A DNA stretch of 48,176 bases from Candidatus Yanofskyibacteriota bacterium (GTDB lineage: Bacteria > Patescibacteriota > Minisyncoccia > 2-02-FULL-40-12 > GWA2-44-9), in assembly GCA_016181145.1 (NCBI GenBank), contig JACOZW010000022.1, forward strand, positions 1-48,176. The letters run 5' to 3'. Both the position numbers and the translations under genes were made by a program. Under the pieces are notes generated by a model that saw nothing but the letters and a program-made list of their open reading frames with translations, had not been told where the DNA came from and did no database searches. Shown in pieces: positions 40,137 through 48,062 of this stretch (its first letter is position 1; each line of letters begins with the position of its first letter).

Positions 40137-40176
40137 AATCTGGCCAGATTTTATAGTATAAATGCTGAATTGTCAA
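40137..40176 (-). promoter_or_regulatory. promoter plus palindromic operator-like site upstream of paralog 1
   Basis: minus strand TTGACA-17-TAAAAT overlapping AATCTGGCCAGATT (40137-40150). Confidence 0.7.
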
Positions 40177-40184
40177 GGTGGGTA

Positions 40185-40213
40185 TTGACAAAATAAATTA
40201 AATATACTATTAT
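40185..40213 (+). promoter_or_regulatory. divergent sigma70-type promoter for the 40254 gene
   Basis: TTGACA-17-TATTAT; its -35 lies 8 bp from the -35 of the paralog-1 promoter. Confidence 0.7.
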
Positions 40214-40253
40214 CTTGTCGCGTGACCGAACATGTAGTTTCGAGGAGGAACAG

Positions 40254-40550
40254 ATGGCGGACAGAACTTTGACAAAAAAAGACGTACTTACCTTCCTGAA
40301 TCTGGGGAGGAAAATTGCTGTTTCTGGTGCCGGAGCAGTATTGGATACGGCAAAGTCAAAAATTGCCGATTTGATCGACTCGGACGAGGCTTTGCAGAGG
40401 CGGGTTGAAGCTCAGGTCCAAGCTCTACTTAGAGCCGGTTTTACTGAACTAGAAGCCCGCAAAGCTGTTTTTGACCGTATGAGGACTCGTATAGATAATG
40501 CCTTTCAAAAAAGCGCCAATCCTATCGGCGATAATATCGTAAAGAAGTAA
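40254..40550 (+). CDS. small hypothetical protein (98 aa) starting MADRTLTKKDV
   Basis: gaggagg RBS, ATG at 40254. Confidence 0.65.
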   Translation: MADRTLTKKDVLTFLNLGRKIAVSGAGAVLDTAKSKIADLIDSDEALQRRVEAQVQALLRAGFTELEARKAVFDRMRTRIDNAFQKSANPIGDNIVKK

Positions 40551-40567
40551 GGAAAAAAGGAGAAACC

Positions 40568-41548
40568 ATGGCCACTCAGAGTCTCACTCGTCGTGCGGGA
40601 GCAGGCAGTTCTATGTCGCGCCGCTCAGATATGAAGTTGTTTATCGATCGGGCGGTCCAGGATGGTGTCAGAGACATCAAGGAAAGTGCTGAAGCGCTGA
40701 AGAGCTTAGATGGCGACTTGCGTCGGGAGCTGGATGTCCCATTAGATAGAACTAAGAGCATGATGGCCAAGGTATTAAATATGGTTATTCCCAAGCGTTT
40801 TTATTCGGATTTGCCGAACAGCCTTGTTAGATACATGGGTGAAGCACAGGATGTTATTATTCAGATAGGCTCAGATAAGAGGCATCACTGTAATAATATA
40901 CAAATAGGCCTCCGAAATTTGTACGATGCCGCGAATGCCAAAAAGGAGCAATTGGCAGAATTAAGAGCTACAATAGAAACGGCTCAAAGAGAAAATTGGA
41001 ATGCGAGACAGCTTCAGGAATACATGACTAAAAGTGTCGGGATAGAGGTCTTTAGGGAGATAAGTGATCTTCTCGACGAAGAGTTTGGTATTCTTGGAGA
41101 AGAAGAGCAGGAGGCCAGAAAGCAGCAGCTTCTTGATCAGCTACATAATGCTACTGTTGGCGGCGAAAGATTTATGAAGTTGATGGCCGGTGTTGTATCA
41201 GCGGGCTTATCGGTTTTCTCAGCAGGGGTTGCAAGCTATTTCGAATACGAGCTATTTGAGCACGATACCATTCAATTGAGGGAAGCGGCCAAGGCATTTG
41301 TCGACGTTAATAAGGGGATATATGCCGGCCGGGCGGCTATTACTGGTACGATAACAACTTCTATTGATGGTATTCGCAAGGCTGTCAAAATGGCCGAATT
41401 GTACAATAAGTGCTCTCTTTTTTCAGATGATTTCTTGGAAGTTTTGGATGAGGCGGAAGAGCTGGTTAGCAAGGATATCAAGTCTCTTGACAACCCCTCG
41501 AGCAAACGGAAAGAATTACCCGTTATCGATGTTGTCCCTGTAAGTTAG
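40568..41548 (+). CDS. hypothetical helical/coiled-coil-rich protein with a hydrophobic segment
   Basis: aaaggag RBS; 326 aa; 'FMKLMAGVVSAGLSVFSAGVASYF'. Confidence 0.65.
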   Translation: MATQSLTRRAGAGSSMSRRSDMKLFIDRAVQDGVRDIKESAEALKSLDGDLRRELDVPLDRTKSMMAKVLNMVIPKRFYSDLPNSLVRYMGEAQDVIIQIGSDKRHHCNNIQIGLRNLYDAANAKKEQLAELRATIETAQRENWNARQLQEYMTKSVGIEVFREISDLLDEEFGILGEEEQEARKQQLLDQLHNATVGGERFMKLMAGVVSAGLSVFSAGVASYFEYELFEHDTIQLREAAKAFVDVNKGIYAGRAAITGTITTSIDGIRKAVKMAELYNKCSLFSDDFLEVLDEAEELVSKDIKSLDNPSSKRKELPVIDVVPVS

Positions 41549-41552
41549 TTTT

Positions 41553-41583
41553 CTAACCCCGCCATCGGCGGGGCTTTAATTTG
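41553..41583 (+). terminator. intrinsic terminator
   Basis: CCCCGCCatcGGCGGGGctttaattt. Confidence 0.8.
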
Positions 41584-41610
41584 ACATAATTATATAAATT
41601 ATATATAATA
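41582..41610 (+). promoter_or_regulatory. sigma70-type promoter for the rhomboid-like gene
   Basis: TTGACA-17-TATAAT. Confidence 0.75.
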
Positions 41611-41646
41611 TTAACCAGTTTTATTCACAATCAGGGAGATTGAGGC

Positions 41647-42228
41647 ATGGGGATTATCGGTCGGATCTTGAGGCAGACTAGGGTTAGTTACAATGCGCCG
41701 GTGATACTAACTTTTACGGTTATGGCATCAGCTGTTTTTGCTCTGTTTAGCATTACGGGAACTTCGTTTTATCATTTGTTTTCTGCTCCTACGGAGTTTA
41801 GGCTTTTTTCTCCGATCACATATTTCCGTTTTGTATCTCATATCTTGGGGCATCAAAGCATGCAGCATTTATCGGGGAATTTTATGATCATATTGTTGAT
41901 CGGACCGTTGGTAGAGGAAAAATACTCATCATTTTCACTGTTGTTGATGATAGTAATTACCGCTTTAGCGACAGGAATTCTTAATATAATACTATTTTCT
42001 ACCAGCTTAATGGGTGCAAGTGGTATCGTCTTTATGCTTATCATTTTGAGCTCACTAACTAATTTTAGAAGGAGAGAGATTCCATTGACATTTTTGCTGG
42101 TCATAACTATTTTCTTGGGTAATGAGGTGATAAGCAGTTTTAACAGCGACAATATATCGCAGTTTGCCCATATCTTGGGCGGTATATGCGGTGCTGGATT
42201 CGGATTATTTTTCGTGAATAAAAGATAA
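41647..42228 (+). CDS. rhomboid-family intramembrane serine protease
   Basis: 'HILGHQSMQHLSGNFMIILLIGPLVEE', catalytic 'GASGIVFML', C-terminal 'AHILGGICGAGFG'. Confidence 0.82.
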   Translation: MGIIGRILRQTRVSYNAPVILTFTVMASAVFALFSITGTSFYHLFSAPTEFRLFSPITYFRFVSHILGHQSMQHLSGNFMIILLIGPLVEEKYSSFSLLLMIVITALATGILNIILFSTSLMGASGIVFMLIILSSLTNFRRREIPLTFLLVITIFLGNEVISSFNSDNISQFAHILGGICGAGFGLFFVNKR

Positions 42229-42243
42229 AATGAACAGGCTCTT

Positions 42244-42275
42244 TCAAGTTCCTCAACGGAGGAACTTTTTGTTTG
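42244..42275 (+). terminator. intrinsic terminator
   Basis: AAGTTCCTCaacgGAGGAACTTtttgttt. Confidence 0.8.
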
Positions 42276-42278
42276 GGA

Positions 42279-42308
42279 TTGACTTTAGTGGTAAATTATA
42301 GTATGATA
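42279..42308 (+). promoter_or_regulatory. sigma70-type promoter for 42333
   Basis: TTGACT-17-TATGAT. Confidence 0.65.
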
Positions 42309-42332
42309 TTATCGGACTAGAAAGGAGACGCA

Positions 42333-42857
42333 ATGATGACCAGAACAGTTGCTAGAACTTCTTGGCAGTATGGTCTTTACAAATTTGCATACCCTGAGCT
42401 CAAAAGACTTGAGCGGGGGGTTACTGGAGAAAAAACCGTGACAGAATTACCCGATCGGTTACTTGCTTGCCATTATCGAGGAACGATTATTTTCGGCTTT
42501 TTTCTAAAGATGGTTACTGTATGGGATGACCTTAGGATAAGGTCTGAATCATTCTTGACAAGATACTTGTCAAGAAAACTCGCCAGGATATTGTCTATGC
42601 TACCTATCGCGGCGCTTTATGTTCTGGTGCTCTCTTTGATGATGGTAGCTGATAAAAATCCCTATTTAAATGAGCATCCCGTCACAGATCCAAGCTTGAT
42701 ACCAGTAATCTTTGCCATGCAGTCGTTGTTTGTCTTTATGATAATTGGCATACCTATTTTTGCAATCATAGCAATTAAGTGCAAATGGCCGCTAAAGCAT
42801 TGGATTGCCACTTTGGAAAAAAAGATTTGTGGCACAGAGATAGAATTTGTTGATTAA
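42333..42857 (+). CDS. hypothetical two-TM membrane protein
   Basis: aaaggag RBS; hydrophobic segments 'LSMLPIAALYVLVLSLMMV' and 'MQSLFVFMIIGIPIFAIIAI'. Confidence 0.6.
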   Translation: MMTRTVARTSWQYGLYKFAYPELKRLERGVTGEKTVTELPDRLLACHYRGTIIFGFFLKMVTVWDDLRIRSESFLTRYLSRKLARILSMLPIAALYVLVLSLMMVADKNPYLNEHPVTDPSLIPVIFAMQSLFVFMIIGIPIFAIIAIKCKWPLKHWIATLEKKICGTEIEFVD

Positions 42858-42869
42858 TCTGGGTCTCAG

Positions 42870-42895
42870 GCTCCGCCATCGCGGAGCTTTTTGTT
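42870..42895 (+). terminator. intrinsic terminator
   Basis: GCTCCGCcatcGCGGAGCtttttgttt. Confidence 0.8.
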
Positions 42896-42896
42896 T

Positions 42897-42984
42897 GGGG
42901 TTGACCCTGTAGTGAATTTTCCAATTGCCTTCGGCTTCTACCTGCCAAAAGGCAGGTATTTGAAAAATCTACTACGGGGTTGAC
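42897..42984. mobile_element. putative ~70-bp MITE-like palindromic insertion between copies of GGGGTTGAC
   Basis: GGGGTTGAC at 42897-42905 and 42976-42984; inverted GTAGT..ACTAC and ATTTTC..GAAAAAT arms; inner TACCTGCCaaaaGGCAGGTA hairpin. Confidence 0.5.
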
Positions 42985-43008
42985 GCCCCCTGATTTTTAT
43001 GTATAATA
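42980..43008 (+). promoter_or_regulatory. sigma70-type promoter for 43048
   Basis: TTGACG-16-TATAAT. Confidence 0.65.
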
Positions 43009-43047
43009 CTAGCAATTGAGCGGGTCTTTGAAAAAAGAGGAGAGAGT

Positions 43048-43719
43048 GTGTCTAGCAGAACTTTGACGAAAGAAAGAGTAAAAACCTCGGTATCGCTCGG
43101 AGATCTGGATATCAATTCAGGTACATCGAGTCTGGAGCTGATTGATGATGGGCCGAATGAGGCAGTTTGCCGGCTTGTCAGCAAATTTCAGCAAGCGAAT
43201 CAGCAAGCTAATCATAGGGAAGCATTAGAACGGCAAGCAAGGGGTCTAGCGATTAACGAGATGGCTTCCAAACAAAATCTTGCCAGCATGTTTATCGATG
43301 CATACACCTACGCATTCAATATTACAATAAATCAAATGGGAGTATTGGTGCAGGAGATTGGAGAGAATAATCTGCCATTTCTAGAGAATAAACTATTTGA
43401 AAGACTCAGGAAGAGAGCGGGGGTAATAGTTAGTGCGAGCATTATTTCTGGAGGAGCTTTTACGGTTGATCTAATAGACATCTTTTCGTCTGGGAGTCTT
43501 GTTTTGCTACCACTTCCGTTATTCATGGTATGTTTTTTGGGCTGGATACTACCATTTTTGGTTCTTGTTTCTTCGGGTACGGCGCGGTCAGAACCTTTCA
43601 GATCGGTTTCATACATAAGGGCTAGAAAGCGCCTCAAGAAAAAGTACGGCCCAGATTACTTTCCGTATCAGGAATTGAGGAAAGAATTGAGATTGGCAGA
43701 AAGTGTAAGCGGGGAGTAG
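43048..43719 (+). CDS. hypothetical protein with TM hairpin and basic C-terminal tail (GTG start)
   Basis: promoter, gaggagag RBS; 'MSSRTLTKERV' N-term, 'ARKRLKKKYGPDYFPYQ' tail. Confidence 0.6.
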   Translation: MSSRTLTKERVKTSVSLGDLDINSGTSSLELIDDGPNEAVCRLVSKFQQANQQANHREALERQARGLAINEMASKQNLASMFIDAYTYAFNITINQMGVLVQEIGENNLPFLENKLFERLRKRAGVIVSASIISGGAFTVDLIDIFSSGSLVLLPLPLFMVCFLGWILPFLVLVSSGTARSEPFRSVSYIRARKRLKKKYGPDYFPYQELRKELRLAESVSGE

Positions 43720-43721
43720 GC

Positions 43722-44453
43722 ATGCCTGGAAGCGTGGAAACTGTGGAAATTATTGATTATAAAGAAGCCCTGAAGAGAATAAGAATTCTAAAAACTGAAT
43801 TATTAAATAAACTAGCTGTTCTCGATAAGTCAAAGGGCGAGTCTTTCTGGCTCAGCCTCTATGTTCTGGCCATTTGTGCTCAGGAACGGCTGATTTCTTC
43901 GTTAAATGACGAGCTGATATCTTCCAGTATTCCTTGGGACATGGAATCTAACCTCCCATTAATTTCTGCTACGATTGGTGATGCTGTAAGCTATGCTGAA
44001 AGACTGAGAGATCCGAAAGATTATCTCCTTAAAGCACTGCTTTTGTCTCTCTCGGGATGGACATTATTGAGTACGGAGAAAAGAGAATGTGCCTGTAATA
44101 AAAATAAACTTCAGGAAATATCGGTTGATGTCTTGGCCCAGACTAATGTTCAGATAATGAAAATTTCCAAAGAGCAGCCGTTGGGTTGGCCATATATTGA
44201 TGTTAATTTTCTTATCGGTGTTCAGTCTGATAACCAAGATCATTTAGGACATCATTATAGTTTCAAGGAGCAAAGCATAAGGCATCAGGATCTGATTATT
44301 ATTTTTAGCTCTAAGGGGGCAATGTTCAGAGGTGCAAGCAGTAGGGAGATTATCCGGTATCAGAAAGGGGTTCGTCAGGCTGAGCAGTTTAGGACCGATA
44401 AAATGGCGGGAATCCTAAGCGGGCTAGTTAATTCTTTCAACAAAGCGGCATGA
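43722..44453 (+). CDS. hypothetical protein, likely translationally coupled to 43048
   Basis: ORF begins 3 nt after the upstream ORF end; 243 aa. Confidence 0.6.
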   Translation: MPGSVETVEIIDYKEALKRIRILKTELLNKLAVLDKSKGESFWLSLYVLAICAQERLISSLNDELISSSIPWDMESNLPLISATIGDAVSYAERLRDPKDYLLKALLLSLSGWTLLSTEKRECACNKNKLQEISVDVLAQTNVQIMKISKEQPLGWPYIDVNFLIGVQSDNQDHLGHHYSFKEQSIRHQDLIIIFSSKGAMFRGASSREIIRYQKGVRQAEQFRTDKMAGILSGLVNSFNKAA

Positions 44454-44472
44454 GATGCCGCTTTTAAATTTG
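44441..44472 (+). terminator. intrinsic terminator
   Basis: AAAGCGGCATgagATGCCGCTTTTaaattt. Confidence 0.8.
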
Positions 44473-44498
44473 GAATAAATAGACTATCCTTATTGCAT

Positions 44499-45518
44499 AT
44501 GCCTGATAAAAAGTCTACCTATGATGGAAAAAAAATAGTCGTTGTCTCTGGCGGGTTTGATCCGATCCACGTCGGCCATATTAAGATGCTTAGAGAGGCC
44601 AAAAAACTCGGCGATAAGTTAGTGGTTGTTCTTAATAACGACAATTGGCTCAAAAAAAAGAAGACTCACGTTTTTATGAATCAGAGAGAAAGAGAAGATA
44701 TTCTGAGATCTATAAAATGGGTTGACGATGTTGTCGTTACTAGCCACCCCAGAAATCCAAAAGATATCAGTATCAGTAAAGAGATTTTAAGGATTAAGCC
44801 GGATATATTTGCCAAAGGTGGCCGAAGAAATAAAGATGTTCCTGAGGCTGAGGCGTGCAAAAAGGTAGGCTGTAAAATTATTTTTAATGTCGGGCCTGGG
44901 GGCAACTTCAAATATAGCTCGAAGCTCTTGGACAAGTATGTTAATAAGGTCAAACCGGTCAGAAAGATCAACGTACCGAAAGTTCTGGGCGAGCTAAAGA
45001 TAGTCTTCGGTGAATCGAAAATAAAGTTCCCTGAAAAGCTAAGAATCAGAACTTCGGAGATCATTCTTAATCTGATGAATCGCAAGAAGGGTTTCGGTCT
45101 TTTTGTTGTTCTCGGCTGGAGGGGTAAATGGAATAAATATACCGACATGCCCGATATGAAGCAGGATATCTATAAAAAACATCACCAGAATTTACTAACA
45201 CATTACCACGGACACAAGCATGATATCGAGACTACTATTAATTTTGACGGCGCTATTTTAGTTGATCAGCATGGAGTTATTGTTCACTCCGGCATAATGA
45301 TAGAGGGATTGAGGCCGAAAGAAATTGCCCATAAAGTTAATCCCGGAAAATTTAATGACCTCTCTGAGCAGTTTGGCTTTAAGACAAAAGTCCATTTACG
45401 GCATCTGTCAGCTATTTCAGCCTCCTATGTTTTCAAAGGTACTACTGTTTTTACGGTTTCCGAGGAGAATAATATTTTCCATGTTTTCGAGAATGGAAAA
45501 ATAATCTATTCGCTGTAG
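44499..45518 (+). CDS. cytidylyltransferase-type nucleotidyltransferase fused to a DisA_N/DAC-like domain
   Basis: 'VVVSGGFDPIHVGHIKMLREAKKLGDKLVVVLNND' (HxGH); C-term 'FDGAILVDQHGVIVHSGIMIE...RHLSAISASYVFKGTTVFTVSEENNIFHVFENGKI' resembling DGA...RHR...VSEE of diadenylate cyclases. Confidence 0.75.
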   Translation: MPDKKSTYDGKKIVVVSGGFDPIHVGHIKMLREAKKLGDKLVVVLNNDNWLKKKKTHVFMNQREREDILRSIKWVDDVVVTSHPRNPKDISISKEILRIKPDIFAKGGRRNKDVPEAEACKKVGCKIIFNVGPGGNFKYSSKLLDKYVNKVKPVRKINVPKVLGELKIVFGESKIKFPEKLRIRTSEIILNLMNRKKGFGLFVVLGWRGKWNKYTDMPDMKQDIYKKHHQNLLTHYHGHKHDIETTINFDGAILVDQHGVIVHSGIMIEGLRPKEIAHKVNPGKFNDLSEQFGFKTKVHLRHLSAISASYVFKGTTVFTVSEENNIFHVFENGKIIYSL

Positions 45519-45627
45519 GATTAGTCGGAAGTAATTTTGGATAGCATAGCTCTTGTTGGGGTTCTTGATTGTTTGATTTTTTTATTGTATATTTTGGACA
45601 AGAATTTTAACAATAAGGAGTCCAATT

Positions 45628-47241
45628 ATGGCTCAGAGCGGCATAGAGTTGTTTTTTGCCTCTTTCGGATCGGTTAAGTTAAGCAGAGATGCTCCGGTTC
45701 TTGTTTTTGGTTTTGAGTGTCAGGATGATCCTAGTGTTGCCAAGTACTTTCCGGAGATGGAAGCCAGGCGGAAATCCATCGATAAGATTGCTTTCAAGGG
45801 CGATGAGATGGTTACGCTCCAGTCGATATTGCGAGATGGCAAGACTTATCATGCCGGACTCGTCTATATCCCATATCCATGGAGGCGAAAGAAAGAAATA
45901 AGGACTGCAAGCCTTAATTTTTTGAGAGAAGTCTTTTGTGGCGTCAATCTTGCAGTTCGAAGGCTGAAAGACGAGAAGTTTGAAAAGTTTTTTCTTGTTT
46001 TGCCGGATAGGTTTTCTCCACAAAATGTAAAAGACAAGGAACATCGCGAGTATTTGTATTATTTTGTCAGGATGGTGGTGGAGGCTATTATTTATAGTGA
46101 TAGTTCCTGCGATGATTATAAAAATAAAAATGACAAAGCGAGCAAGTTGAAGGAGGTAACTTTTCTTTTTTTCGGCAAGGAAGACAAGGCCGTTGACGGT
46201 TTCTTTAAGAAGGCAATTAATGACGGTGAGATTGCCGGTTCTTATCTGGCTAAGACCAGGCGACTGATTGAGGCTCCGCCCAATATACAAACACCGTTAA
46301 ATTTTGTCTTGTCTGTCTTGGGCGACGGAGTAAATATAAGGTCTTCTGATGAGTGGCAGGAAATAACTATGTCGCCAAACTTGACGGCGCATCTTCTTCT
46401 TGGAAAGAGTGCCCTGAAAAGCCATGGTTTTGAATTGATTAATGCCGTCAACCAGGGCAGTAGATCTGAACCGTGCCTATTAAGGATTCATTATAAGCCA
46501 AATACGGGCAGGCAGAAGAGAATAAGAAAAATTGTGTTGGTTGGTAAGGGCGTTGTTTTTGATACTGGCGGACATGATATTAAGGGTACCGGTTATTATG
46601 ATAATATGCATTTCGATATGGCCGGTGCTGCTACATCTATGGCTATTCCTTTTATGGCAGAAGAGTTCAATTTGCCCGTCGAAGTTATAACCATTACTCC
46701 AATAGTTCAAAATATGATTGGCTCGAATTCCATTCTGCCGGGGTCAATTCTAAGGGCCTATGGAGGCAAAACAGTTAAGATCGTTAATACTGATTGCGAG
46801 GGCAGGTTGATTCTGGCGGAGGCCATTGCTTTTGGAGAGCGGAAATTCAAGCCGGATGCCATAATTTCTGTTGGCACACTGAGCGATCTAAAAGATCTCG
46901 GGCCCGATTTCCTTAAGGTAGGTTATGTTGGTAGGGGAAATCGAAGAAAGATTGAGATATCCGAGAAAATGTCGTCTGAAAAAGTTTTTCTTATGCCGGA
47001 AATAGAGAATTTTAACCGGGTGGATATGATGCATATAAGTTCCGATTCCGATCTTCTCAATGATATTCCCAGCGCTTACCATACATCGCCCTTCGTCTTT
47101 TTGCATAATTTTTTTGAAAGGGAGACCAGTTGGTTCTTTGTCGATATTAGTGCGATATTCGAAGCTGATGCCAAAGAATATGGAGCCGGGCCGGGATTTG
47201 GCCAAAGATTTATTTGGCATTTAGTTCAGCAATATGTTTAA
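45628..47241 (+). CDS. M17 leucyl aminopeptidase-family protein
   Basis: 'VGKGVVFDTGGHDIKGTGYYDNMHFDMAGAA', 'GGKTVKIVNTDCEGRLILAEAIAFG'. Confidence 0.88.
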   Translation: MAQSGIELFFASFGSVKLSRDAPVLVFGFECQDDPSVAKYFPEMEARRKSIDKIAFKGDEMVTLQSILRDGKTYHAGLVYIPYPWRRKKEIRTASLNFLREVFCGVNLAVRRLKDEKFEKFFLVLPDRFSPQNVKDKEHREYLYYFVRMVVEAIIYSDSSCDDYKNKNDKASKLKEVTFLFFGKEDKAVDGFFKKAINDGEIAGSYLAKTRRLIEAPPNIQTPLNFVLSVLGDGVNIRSSDEWQEITMSPNLTAHLLLGKSALKSHGFELINAVNQGSRSEPCLLRIHYKPNTGRQKRIRKIVLVGKGVVFDTGGHDIKGTGYYDNMHFDMAGAATSMAIPFMAEEFNLPVEVITITPIVQNMIGSNSILPGSILRAYGGKTVKIVNTDCEGRLILAEAIAFGERKFKPDAIISVGTLSDLKDLGPDFLKVGYVGRGNRRKIEISEKMSSEKVFLMPEIENFNRVDMMHISSDSDLLNDIPSAYHTSPFVFLHNFFERETSWFFVDISAIFEADAKEYGAGPGFGQRFIWHLVQQYV

Positions 47242-47242
47242 C

Positions 47243-47273
47243 TCTGCTTCTCAGAAGCGGAGTTTTTATATAC
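47243..47273 (+). terminator. intrinsic terminator
   Basis: CTCtGCTTctcagAAGCgGAGttttta. Confidence 0.65.
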
Positions 47274-47282
47274 AATTATGTT

Positions 47283-48017
47283 ATGTCTAAATTCCCTAAT
47301 ACTCTCAAAATCTCCCGCAGCGGTTTAAAACTGTTTCTTGAGTGTCCGAGATGTTTCTGGCTGGATGTGCATCACAGGGTTAAGCGTCCTCCGGGCTATC
47401 CGTTTACTCTTTCCATCGCCGTCGATTACTTAGTTAAAAAAGAATTTGATACCTATCGCGAAAAAGGTACGTTACCGCCCGTTCTTAAAAAATACGGGAT
47501 TAAAAATGCAAAACTTTATAACGGCGAGGAGCTTTCTGAATGGAGAAATAATTTCAAGGGAATTGCCTATTTCGACGAGGATTTAAATGCGATTTTGTAC
47601 GGAGCGGTTGATGATGTTTTACAATTCGATGACGGCTCGTTGGGTGTTATTGACTACAAATCTTCCGGCGCTAAAGAAATAACTATATATGATGATTATC
47701 AAAAACAGATGGATGTCTATAATTATATATTGAGGCAGAAGGGCTTCGAAACCTATCCTGAGGCATTTTTTGTTTTTTATAAAGTAATGAAAGAAGGGGA
47801 GACCGGTTTTGCCAACGCCTTAAAATTTACCGAAGAAGTCAGGCCGGTTAAGGTCAACATGGATTGGGTCGGCCCGACATTTGAAAAAGCTGTTGAGCTT
47901 GCCCGTTCGGAAAATTCTCCCGCTTCTGGTATGACTGGTAAAAACGGTCATTGTGATCATTGTCATTATGTAAGCATGGTTAACCAGCATCCGTTCGGAG
48001 AAGATTTAAATATATAG
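47283..48017 (+). CDS. PD-(D/E)XK nuclease-superfamily protein
   Basis: 'RSGLKLFLECPRCFWLDVH', 'YGAVDDVLQFDDGSLGVIDYKSSG'; C-terminal 'CDHCHY'; ATG at 47283 preferred over 47214. Confidence 0.82.
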   Translation: MSKFPNTLKISRSGLKLFLECPRCFWLDVHHRVKRPPGYPFTLSIAVDYLVKKEFDTYREKGTLPPVLKKYGIKNAKLYNGEELSEWRNNFKGIAYFDEDLNAILYGAVDDVLQFDDGSLGVIDYKSSGAKEITIYDDYQKQMDVYNYILRQKGFETYPEAFFVFYKVMKEGETGFANALKFTEEVRPVKVNMDWVGPTFEKAVELARSENSPASGMTGKNGHCDHCHYVSMVNQHPFGEDLNI

Positions 48018-48062
48018 TTGTAGGGCGAAACCATTTATCACCATTTTCTCAGCCTGTGCTCC

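Noticed and set aside
36606-40176. CRISPR-like repeats (three identical ~40-bp blocks)
   Set aside because: Blocks are 1.5-2 kb apart, sit at gene starts and contain promoter elements; no spacers or cas genes.
47283-48017. Cas4 / CRISPR-associated nuclease
   Set aside because: Has a PD-(D/E)XK core but no neighbouring cas genes or array; assigned only to the superfamily.
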